A stretch of DNA of 64,000 bases from Rhodococcus sp. SGAir0479. Lineage in GTDB: Bacteria > Actinomycetota > Actinomycetes > Mycobacteriales > Mycobacteriaceae. The notes beneath the pieces are model-generated. The model was not told the DNA's origin. It saw only the letters and a program-made list of their open reading frames with translations, and did not search any database. The stretch is taken from contig NZ_CP039432.1 of assembly GCF_005484805.1 (NCBI RefSeq), positions 3,038,001 to 3,102,000 on the forward strand, written 5' to 3'. Shown here piece after piece: positions 57,839 to 64,000 of this stretch. The translations under genes were made by a program, and so were the position numbers. Numbering within the stretch: the first letter of the stretch is position 1; each line of letters starts with the position of its first letter.

Positions 57839-59498
57839 GCGCGCCGTCGTCGATGATCTGCGCCGCGTCGCCCGCGAGAATTTCGGGTGGGAGCAACTCA
57901 AACCCGGACAGCTCGAGGCGATGACGGCGGTACTGGACGGCCGGGACGTGATGGCCGCGATGCCCACCGGTTACGGCAAGTCCGCCATCTATCAGGTGAC
58001 CGGGGTGTTGCGTGACGGCATGACGCTGGTGATCTCGCCGCTCATCGCGCTCGAGCACGACCAGGTCGCGGCGATCGAGGCGGCCGACGACGCGCCCGCC
58101 GCGCTCGCGGTCGACTCCACCCTCAGCGCCCGGCGCACCGAAGAGGCGTGGCAGACCGTCGAGGAGGACGGGGTGGAATACCTCTTCCTCTCCCCCGAAC
58201 AACTCGCGAACGAGAAGACGATGAAGCGGCTGGCCGACGCCGACGTCTCGCTCGTCGTCGTGGACGAGGCGCACTGCATCAGCGCGTGGGGCCACGACTT
58301 CCGGCCCGACTACCTGCGGCTCGGTGCCGCGATCGAACACCTGGGCCACCCGCCGGTGCTCGCGCTCACCGCCACCGCGTCGCCGCCCGTGCGGGAGGAG
58401 ATCGTCACGCAGCTGCGGATGCGGGACCCGCACATGGTCGTGGGCGGCTTCGACCGCCCGAACATCCGGCTCGAGGTGCGGCGCGCGACCACCGCGAACG
58501 ACAAGAAGCGGGCGCTGCTCGACACCGTGCAGGAGATGTCGGGTCTGGGTCTGGTGTACGTCGCCACCCGTGCCGCGACGCAGGAGTACGCGGAGTGGAT
58601 CGGCGAGACCGGGCTCCGCACCGCCGCCTATCACGGGGGGATGCGCGCGAAGGAACGCGCCCGGGTCCACGAGGGGTTCCTCGAGGACCGGTTCGACGTG
58701 GTGGTCGCGACGTCGGCGTTCGGGCTCGGCATCGACAAGCCCGACGTCCGCTTCGTGCTGCACGAGTCGGTTCCGGACTCGCTCGACGACTACTACCAGC
58801 AGATCGGCCGCGCCGGGCGCGACGGCGCCGACGCCCGCGCGGTGCTGTTCTACCGGCCGGAAGATCTGGCGTTGCGCACGTTCTTCGCGTCCGGTGCGCC
58901 GTCGGAGGACACACTCCGCCGGGTGTACGGCGCCCTGTCGGAAGACCCGATCTCGTTGCGCGAGTTGCGTTCCCGAACGGACCTGGCGGCCCGAACCGTG
59001 ACGAACGCGGTGAACCTGCTCGCCCGCGCGGATGCCATCCACGACAGCACGGCCGGGATCGCCACCACGGGGATCGGGGTCGACGCCGCCGTCACCGCGG
59101 CACAGCACGTCGCGGACGTCGACGGCCGGATGGACGAATCGCGGGTCGAGATGATGCGCGGCTACGCCGAGACGCGGGACTGTCGCCGCCGGTTCCTGCT
59201 CGAGTACTTCGGCGAGCACCCCGACGAACCGTGCGGGAACTGCGACTGCTGCGACGAGAACCTGCGTTCCGAGAACCGGGGCGACAGCGGCAGCTCCGCC
59301 GACAAGCCCGGCGCGGCAACCAACTCCGAACCGGATCCGTTCCCGGTGGACACGCACGTCGAGCACCGGTCGTGGGGCCCGGGCGTCGTGATGCGCACCG
59401 AGCCGGACCGCATCACGGTCCTGTTCGACGAGCACGGCTACCGCACGCTGTCCCTCGACGCGATCGAGGATGCGGACCTGGTGGAACCGATCGAGTGA
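57831..59498 (+). CDS. recQ: RecQ-family ATP-dependent DNA helicase
   Basis: A 555-residue superfamily 2 helicase. Motif I is MPTGYGKSAIYQ (about residues 44-55), motif II VVDEAHCISAWGHDFRPDY, motif III ALTATAS and motif VI QQIGRAGRDG. A zinc site (CRRRFLLEYFGEHP...CGNCDCC) ends the RecQ core. There is no HRDC domain; instead ~65 residues follow, ending in a small barrel-like segment (EHRSWGPGVVMRTEPDRITV). The GTG at 57831 overlaps the hydrolase stop. Such short RecQs are common in actinobacteria; role in recombination repair is inferred from the family. Confidence 0.93.
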   Translation: MSERAVVDDLRRVARENFGWEQLKPGQLEAMTAVLDGRDVMAAMPTGYGKSAIYQVTGVLRDGMTLVISPLIALEHDQVAAIEAADDAPAALAVDSTLSARRTEEAWQTVEEDGVEYLFLSPEQLANEKTMKRLADADVSLVVVDEAHCISAWGHDFRPDYLRLGAAIEHLGHPPVLALTATASPPVREEIVTQLRMRDPHMVVGGFDRPNIRLEVRRATTANDKKRALLDTVQEMSGLGLVYVATRAATQEYAEWIGETGLRTAAYHGGMRAKERARVHEGFLEDRFDVVVATSAFGLGIDKPDVRFVLHESVPDSLDDYYQQIGRAGRDGADARAVLFYRPEDLALRTFFASGAPSEDTLRRVYGALSEDPISLRELRSRTDLAARTVTNAVNLLARADAIHDSTAGIATTGIGVDAAVTAAQHVADVDGRMDESRVEMMRGYAETRDCRRRFLLEYFGEHPDEPCGNCDCCDENLRSENRGDSGSSADKPGAATNSEPDPFPVDTHVEHRSWGPGVVMRTEPDRITVLFDEHGYRTLSLDAIEDADLVEPIE

Positions 59499-59533
59499 CG
59501 CCGGGCCGGCGTTTTCCGGGCACACTGGAGCCC

Positions 59534-59983
59534 ATGACCGTCGATCGTGAACGACCCGAACCGGAGCACCGGCGGCCCGAGGATGTCACGGATGCCACCG
59601 TCGACGCCGTGGGCAAGTTGTCGGAGGCGCTCGAGACCGTCGAACAGGCGCGGGGCCACCTGTACGCGTTCCACCAACTGCTGGGCCGCGCCGACCTGCA
59701 GTTGGGTGAGGCCGTCGAGAAGTTGATCGAGGCCGGGCATCCGGAGTGTGCCGAACGTCTGCAGTCGGCCATGGTGGGCCGCAACGTCATCGAGGGCCGG
59801 TGGACCTTCCAGCTGGTCGAGGAGTTCGACGACGGCTACTGGTCGGAGTTCCGCGAACACGAGAAGGCGGTCCGCGAGACGCTGGTGCAGGGCCGCCGGC
59901 ACCTGCTCGAGGCCGAGATGAAGGAAGCGCGCCGCACCCACGGCCGCGACGGCCACGAGGCCCGCCCCGGACCCGGCCGGTGA
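59534..59983 (+). CDS. Conserved hypothetical protein, 149 residues
   Basis: A small, acidic, mainly helical soluble protein (MTVDRERPEPEHRRPEDVTD...). The centre has the block ARGHLYAFHQLLGRADLQLGE and then RNVIEGRWTFQLVEEFDDGY, rich in His and aromatics. I do not recognise the family. The ATG at 59534 has TGGAG a few bases upstream, 35 bp after recQ on the same strand; codon usage is like the neighbours. Confidence 0.72.
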   Translation: MTVDRERPEPEHRRPEDVTDATVDAVGKLSEALETVEQARGHLYAFHQLLGRADLQLGEAVEKLIEAGHPECAERLQSAMVGRNVIEGRWTFQLVEEFDDGYWSEFREHEKAVRETLVQGRRHLLEAEMKEARRTHGRDGHEARPGPGR

Positions 59984-60019
59984 CGCGAGACCGGCACATC
60001 GATTCAGGAGGAACCGACC

Positions 60020-60400
60020 GTGGAGATACTCAGCAGCAGAACGATTCTGCGTCCCCGTGACTACGAGGTGACGCTGGCGTTCTACCGGGACGTGCTGGGA
60101 CTGGCGATCGCCCGCGAATACCCGGGCGGGACGGTGTTCTTCGCCGGACAGGGGTTGATCGAGGTGACGTCGCACGGCGGCACCGAACTGGAGACGCGCT
60201 TTCCGGGTGCGCTGTGGATGCAGGTGCGTGACCTGGCGGCCGCGCAGGACGAGCTGATCCGCGCGGAGGTGCCGATCGTGCGTGAGGCCCGCAGGGAACC
60301 GTGGGGACTGCACGAGATGTGGATCGCCGACCCGGACGACGTCCCGATCGTGCTGGTCCAGATTCCCGAGGACCACCCTATCCGCCGCGACCTGCGCTGA
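60020..60400 (+). CDS. VOC (glyoxalase/bleomycin-resistance) superfamily protein
   Basis: A 126-residue single VOC unit: paired beta-alpha-beta-beta-beta modules starting MEILSSRTILRPRDYEVTLAFYRDVLGL and a second half starting LWMQVRDLAAAQDELIRAEV, ending in MWIADPDDVPIVLVQ. The metal ligands of classical glyoxalase I are not all clear, so the activity is open. The GTG at 60020 has AGGAGGA with ideal spacing. Its stop is followed immediately by hairpin repeat copy 2. Confidence 0.85.
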   Translation: MEILSSRTILRPRDYEVTLAFYRDVLGLAIAREYPGGTVFFAGQGLIEVTSHGGTELETRFPGALWMQVRDLAAAQDELIRAEVPIVREARREPWGLHEMWIADPDDVPIVLVQIPEDHPIRRDLR

Positions 60401-60402
60401 AA

Positions 60403-60452
60403 CGCCCGTGCGCCTTTCCGGTGGCGGCAACCACCGAAAAGGCGCACGGGCG
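60403..60452. repeat. Long hairpin repeat, copy 2 (between convergent genes)
   Basis: Outer stem of 15 bp (CGCCCGTGCGCCTTT, 60403-60417 with 60438-60452), one mismatch, then CGGTGG/CCACCG around a 6-nt loop: the same architecture as 51636-51681 and 36/40 identical in the core. It begins 2 nt after the VOC stop and faces the minus-strand gene ending at 60512. Confidence 0.85.
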
Positions 60453-60522
60453 CGGAGCGCCACATGACACGGGCGCGAAGCGCCTACTTCGACCGCACGG
60501 GCGCGGAGCGCCTACTTCGACA
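60444..60522. repeat. Three imperfect tandem copies with GGCGC-GRA-GCGCC hairpins
   Basis: Copies start near 60444, 60467 and 60495 (periods 23 and 28 bp). Each holds a mini-hairpin GGCGC(GGA or GAA)GCGCC; copies two and three share GCGCCTACTTCGAC. The last copy includes the stop codon and last codons (Ser-Lys) of the gene at 60512, so the 3' end of that gene seems to have been duplicated downstream. Confidence 0.75.
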
Positions 60523-60865
60523 GGGCCGCAGCGATCTGGTCGGCCTGCGCCTGGCCCTCGTGCAGCTGACGCAGCAGCCACAGGCGCAGGACCCGGGCGA
60601 TCGCGCCCGCGAGGTACAGCGCGCCGCCGATCACGGTCAGCGCGAGGAACGCGGTGGCCAGAATCTGGTCCGACGCGATGTCGCGCAGGTCGCTCTGGGT
60701 GAGCGACGAGATGTACACGATGAACGCGGCGACGACCCCGACCGCCATGAGCGCGAGGCCGGCGATCCGGGCGGCGCCGTCGCCGCGGGACGGACCGGAC
60801 TTGAGCTTGAGGTCGGCGACGTCGGACTTGAACTGGGCGCGACGCTCATCTGCGAGAGTGGTCAT
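60512..60865 (-). CDS. Small membrane protein downstream of livF, 117 residues
   Basis: A 117-residue protein with a basic N terminus (MTTLADERRAQFKSDVADLK), two membrane spans (about residues 34-54 and 68-90) and a C-terminal helix (LRQLHEGQAQADQIAAALSK). No family is recognised. The ATG at 60865 has AGGAGG 6 nt upstream and lies 2 bp after the livF stop, so it is the last gene of the transporter operon and might be an accessory subunit (inference). Confidence 0.7.
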   Translation of the reverse strand: MTTLADERRAQFKSDVADLKLKSGPSRGDGAARIAGLALMAVGVVAAFIVYISSLTQSDLRDIASDQILATAFLALTVIGGALYLAGAIARVLRLWLLRQLHEGQAQADQIAAALSK

Positions 60866-60867
60866 CG

Positions 60868-61620
60868 TCATCCTCCTAGGTAGCTGTTGGAAAGTTCGTT
60901 CTCGATTTCGTCGGGTGCCCCGACGCGGACCACTCGTCCGTGGAGCATGAGCGCTGCGCGATCGGCGATCGGCAGCACGGCGCGGGCGAACTGCTCGGCC
61001 ACGAGGATCGTGAGCCCCTCGTCGACGAGCTGTCCCACGACGTCGTACATCTGCGAGACGATCCGCGGGGCCAGGCCCATCGACAGCTCGTCGAGCAGCA
61101 GCACCGTGGGGTCGGTGCCCAGGGCCCGCGACAGCGCCAGCATCTGCTGCTCGCCGCCGGACATCGACCCGGCCAGCTGGTGCTTGCGCTTGCCGAGGAT
61201 CGGGAACCGGGTGTAGGCGATCTCCTCGAGCTTCGCCAGCTCCGCCCCGGTTCCCGTTGCGATCCACAGGTTCTCACGAACCGTGAGGTTCGCGAAGATG
61301 CCCCGTCCCTCGGGGATCGAGCACACCCCGAGCGTGGCCAGGTCCGACGCCTCGGCACCGTTGACGCACCGTCCCGCGAGCCGCAGCTCGCCGTGCGTGA
61401 CAGGCAGGATGCCCGAACAGATCTTGAGCGTCGAGGTCTTGCCGCCACCGTTGGGGCCGAGCAGCGCCATCACGGTGCCCGGTGCGACCGCGAGGTCCAC
61501 TCCGTGCAGGACCTCGATCGGCCCGTAACCCGCGCGGACACCGGCCAGTTCGAGCAGCGGGACCGGCGCCTCGTGCCGGCCGCCCGACGTCTCCGTCGCG
61601 TTCGTCGTCACCGTCGACAT
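60868..61620 (-). CDS. livF: Branched-chain amino acid-type ABC transporter ATPase LivF
   Basis: A 250-residue ABC ATPase. Walker A LLGPNGGGKTSTLK, Q-loop LGVCSIPEGRGIFANLTVREN, signature SGGEQQMLALSRAL and Walker B LLLDELSMGLAP. The SIPEGR and SMGLAP forms are typical of LivF. It pairs with LivG to power uptake through the fused permease. The ATG at 61620 shares a base with the livG stop (TGATG) and has GAGGAGG upstream. Confidence 0.93.
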   Translation of the reverse strand: MSTVTTNATETSGGRHEAPVPLLELAGVRAGYGPIEVLHGVDLAVAPGTVMALLGPNGGGKTSTLKICSGILPVTHGELRLAGRCVNGAEASDLATLGVCSIPEGRGIFANLTVRENLWIATGTGAELAKLEEIAYTRFPILGKRKHQLAGSMSGGEQQMLALSRALGTDPTVLLLDELSMGLAPRIVSQMYDVVGQLVDEGLTILVAEQFARAVLPIADRAALMLHGRVVRVGAPDEIENELSNSYLGG

Positions 61621-62363
61621 CACACCGCCTCCTCTGCCGTACCGATGTACGCGGCGATCACGGCCGGATCGTCGCGAATCTGCTCCGGGCTGCCCGACGC
61701 CAGCACGGCGCCGTAGTCGAGCACGTGAATGTGCTTGCACAGCTTCATCACCAGCGGGATGTCGTGCTCGACCAGGCAGATCGCCAGACCGTCCGCGGCC
61801 AGGTGCTGCAGCAGGTCCGCGAAGTCCTCGGTCTCCTGCTCGGTCTGGCCCGACGCGGGCTCGTCGAGCAGCAGCAGCCGCGGTGACGTCATCAGCGCAC
61901 GTGCCGCCTCGACGACCCGGGCCCGGCCGGTCGGGATGTCGGAGACATCCTTGTCCGCGACGTCGGTGAGCTTGGTGAGCTCGAGGATCCGGTCGGTCTC
62001 GGCGTCCACGTCGACCCGGTTGCGGGTGTTGGCCCGGTGGATGTCCCCGGCGACGCGGATGTTGTCGCGCACCGACAGCGACAGGAACAGCTCCAGCCGC
62101 TGGAAGGTGCGGGCCAGGCCGCGGTTCGCCCGCTTGGCGGGCGAGAACCGGGTGACGTCGTGCCCGTCGAGCAGGATCTTGCCCGACGACGGCTTCTGCA
62201 GGCCGGTGATGGTGTTGAACAGCGTCGTCTTACCGGCACCGTTCGGCCCGATCAGGCCGGTGATGGCGCCGCTCTCGACGGTGATGCTGACGTCGTTGAC
62301 GGCGACGTTGCCACCGAACCGCACGGTGATGCCGCGCGTCTCCAGGATGGGGGTGTCAGGCAT
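61620..62363 (-). CDS. livG: Branched-chain amino acid-type ABC transporter ATPase LivG
   Basis: A 247-residue ABC ATPase. Walker A LIGPNGAGKTTLFN, Q-loop region LARTFQRLELFLSLSVRDN, signature-like IPTGRARVVEAARAL where the usual SGGQ is altered, Walker B LLLLDEPASGQTEQE and H-loop EHD. The degenerate signature is a deviation from LivG norms. The ATG at 62363 overlaps the end of the permease gene by 8 nt, which indicates coupled translation. Confidence 0.9.
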   Translation of the reverse strand: MPDTPILETRGITVRFGGNVAVNDVSITVESGAITGLIGPNGAGKTTLFNTITGLQKPSSGKILLDGHDVTRFSPAKRANRGLARTFQRLELFLSLSVRDNIRVAGDIHRANTRNRVDVDAETDRILELTKLTDVADKDVSDIPTGRARVVEAARALMTSPRLLLLDEPASGQTEQETEDFADLLQHLAADGLAICLVEHDIPLVMKLCKHIHVLDYGAVLASGSPEQIRDDPAVIAAYIGTAEEAV

Positions 62364-64000
62364 GGACGATCGCCTCCTTCGGCGTCGCGGCGATCGACGG
62401 CTCACCGAACTGGGTCACCGCGGTGTGCTCGGTCACGCTCGCGGGCAGTTCCAGCTCGCGGTCGAGTTCGGCCAGGCGGTCGGCGGTGTAGGGCTCGTCG
62501 ACGCCGATGTCCTCGGGCGACGTGCCGCGACGGGCCGCCGCCTCCTCCTCGCCGAGCACTGCCGCCGGCATCACCATCTGCCCGACGACCGGGAGCATGA
62601 ACACCGTGACGATCGCGATCGTCGCGAACCACCAGTTGTCCAGCACGCCGGTGAGTGCGAGGACGTAGGACACCGCCACGACGGCCGCGCCGCCGATGAG
62701 CACCGGTACGGCCTTGCGCAGGTGGCGGTAGCCCTCGATGACGTCGTGGACCGCGCCGGACGGGTTCTTGCCGACGCTCATACCGATGAGGGCCGGGCTG
62801 ACCGCGGCCAGGTGCCCCATGAAGGTCCACAGTCCTTCGAGTTCCGGCTGACCGGCGGCGAGGTTGTTGAACGACACCATGATCACCGCGAAGCCGACGC
62901 CGGCCATGATCCCGCCGAAGAAGGCGCCGGTGACGTAGCCGATGCCCGCGACGACCGTGAGCATCAGGACGGTGAGGCTGATCATGATCGAGAAGTTCTC
63001 GTTCGAGACCGCGCCGATGGCACTGGACATCAGGATGCCGCCGAGCCCTGCGATGCCGGCCGAGAGCATGAACACGCTCAGCTTCAGCTTGACGAGGTTC
63101 TGTCCGAGCATCGCCGAGGCGGCCGGGCTGTCCTTCATGGCCGCGAGCCGGCGGCCGTAGCCGCTGTTGCGCAGCGCGATGACGCCGATGGCGAGAACCA
63201 CGAACAGCGCGGTGGCTGTCATGAGGAACGCCGTCTGGTTGCTCAGGTCCAGCGGGCCGATCTTGATCGGCGGAATGACGAGCGAACCGCCGGTGAAGAT
63301 CGAGAACTTGACCCCGAACAGTTCGTGTTCGGTGGTGTCGCGCAGCACCATGTTGCTGAGGAAGACACCGAACGCCATCGTCGCGAGCGCGAGGTACAGA
63401 CCGCGCAGCCGCAGCGCCGGCAGCGCGACGAGGCCACCGATGACCGCGGCCGCCAGCGTGCCGAGGATAAGGCCCCAGAGGTTCATCCGGGCCGCGAGTC
63501 CGGTCCCGGAGATTCCGAAGTGGAACGCCACGATCGTGGAGATCGCGCCGAACGACACCGCCGCCAGGTTCATCTCGCCGGCGTAGCCGGTGAGCAGGGT
63601 CAGCGACAGCGCGATGATCGCGAACGAGACCCCCAGGGTCAGCGTGGTGATCGCGGACTCGACCATCAGCAGGCGGACCAGGTAGACGATCACGATCAGA
63701 GCGACGCCCCAGGCCACGGCCTTGCGCACCGACGGCACCGAGTACCGCTCCCGGGTGCGGACCGCGGCGCCGCGCAGGCGGTCGTGCGGCAGCACGATGA
63801 GGACGACGAACAGCGCGATCATCGGCAGCGAGACGCGCAGGTTGGACGTCCACGTCCACTCGGCCGGGAAGTAGCCGAGCACGTACGTCCCGGCGAGGCC
63901 CAGCACGATCGCACCGACGAACGTGCGCGGAATGCTGCGCAGGCGACCGAACATGGCCGCCGCGAACGCGTCGATGACCAGCAGCGTGAGCATGTTGGCC
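62356..64000 (-). CDS. Fused LivH-LivM-type ABC permease (partial, cut at right edge)
   Basis: At least 547 residues, open to the window edge. The visible N-terminal part (IDAFAAAMFGRLRSIPRTFVGAIVLG) matches the C-terminal end of a LivH permease domain, and after a cytoplasmic linker (LPHDRLRGAAVRTRERYS) a complete LivM-type domain follows with FAIIALSLTLLTGYAGEMNLAA and LRNSGYGRRLAAMKDSPAAS (the EAA-like loop). A ~110-residue hydrophilic C-terminal tail ends KEAIVHA. Fused LivH-LivM permeases are known in actinobacteria. The substrate (amino acids, urea, amides) cannot be told. Confidence 0.88.
   Translation of the reverse strand, partial: ANMLTLLVIDAFAAAMFGRLRSIPRTFVGAIVLGLAGTYVLGYFPAEWTWTSNLRVSLPMIALFVVLIVLPHDRLRGAAVRTRERYSVPSVRKAVAWGVALIVIVYLVRLLMVESAITTLTLGVSFAIIALSLTLLTGYAGEMNLAAVSFGAISTIVAFHFGISGTGLAARMNLWGLILGTLAAAVIGGLVALPALRLRGLYLALATMAFGVFLSNMVLRDTTEHELFGVKFSIFTGGSLVIPPIKIGPLDLSNQTAFLMTATALFVVLAIGVIALRNSGYGRRLAAMKDSPAASAMLGQNLVKLKLSVFMLSAGIAGLGGILMSSAIGAVSNENFSIMISLTVLMLTVVAGIGYVTGAFFGGIMAGVGFAVIMVSFNNLAAGQPELEGLWTFMGHLAAVSPALIGMSVGKNPSGAVHDVIEGYRHLRKAVPVLIGGAAVVAVSYVLALTGVLDNWWFATIAIVTVFMLPVVGQMVMPAAVLGEEEAAARRGTSPEDIGVDEPYTADRLAELDRELELPASVTEHTAVTQFGEPSIAATPKEAIVHA

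Overview
The window is high-GC actinobacterial DNA. Gene content points to a mycolic-acid-producing member of the Corynebacteriales, most likely Rhodococcus or a close relative in the Nocardiaceae. The evidence is a complete mce lipid-import operon, the mycolate dehydratase genes hadA-hadB, a ferredoxin-fused FprB, menJ, a mycothiol-type DinB protein, and the order thrT-metT-rpmG-had-trpT-secE-nusG-rplKA-rplJL-...-rpoBC known from mycobacteria. I see no insertion sequence, integrase, prophage, CRISPR array or plasmid function; this is ordinary chromosomal core with some accessory genes.

Layout. (1) 1-8.5 kb, minus strand: a tightly coupled catabolic operon (TIGR03084 protein, AtuA/DUF1446 protein, acyl-CoA dehydrogenase, acyl-CoA carboxylase beta and alpha, second acyl-CoA dehydrogenase, then a gene cut by the left edge). 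It looks like an Atu/Liu-type pathway for branched or isoprenoid acyl-CoA. (2) 8.6-14.4 kb: a small unknown protein, a marR-DHA2 efflux pair with a palindromic operator, a quinone oxidoreductase, fprB and a small membrane protein. (3) 14.5-22.5 kb: rpoB-rpoC. (4) 22.6-34.2 kb: one apparent transcription unit mkl(mceG)-yrbEA-yrbEB-mceABCDEF-two Mce-associated proteins, lying in the rplL-rpoB interval. (5) 34.3-40.4 kb: ribosomal/NusG/SecE/Had block with tRNA-Trp, tRNA-Met and tRNA-Thr, including an L10 leader with a terminator-like hairpin before rplJ. (6) 40.5-44 kb: aldehyde dehydrogenase, tRNA-Tyr, yajQ, htpX. (7) 44-55 kb: menaquinone block (polyprenyl diphosphate synthase, menJ, menG, menD, menC, a hotdog thioesterase, menB) interleaved with a PAP2 phosphatase, a flavin reductase, a siderophore-interacting protein behind an IdeR/DtxR-like box, and proteins of unknown function. 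(8) 55-60.5 kb: OafA-type acyltransferase, alpha/beta hydrolase, RecQ, a small unknown protein and a VOC protein. (9) 60.5-64 kb, minus: branched-chain amino acid type ABC transporter genes; the permease is a LivH-LivM fusion cut by the right edge.

How it works together: region 7 makes the isoprenoid tail (GrcC), the naphthoate ring (MenD, MenC, MenB, perhaps the thioesterase), methylates it (MenG) and reduces the tail (MenJ). Region 4 encodes both inner-membrane permeases, the ATPase and all six Mce proteins of one lipid importer. Regions 3 and 5 are the transcription/translation core.

The most unusual non-coding signals are: a 40-nt hairpin repeat present twice (51639-51678 and 60408-60447, 36/40 identical), each time between convergent genes; a terminator-like hairpin in the rplJ leader; a strong hairpin between rpoB and rpoC; an iron box overlapping a -10; and a recurring arrangement in the men genes where a -10-like hexamer ends 6-8 nt before the start codon, suggesting leaderless transcripts. 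All promoter, operator and terminator calls are by eye.
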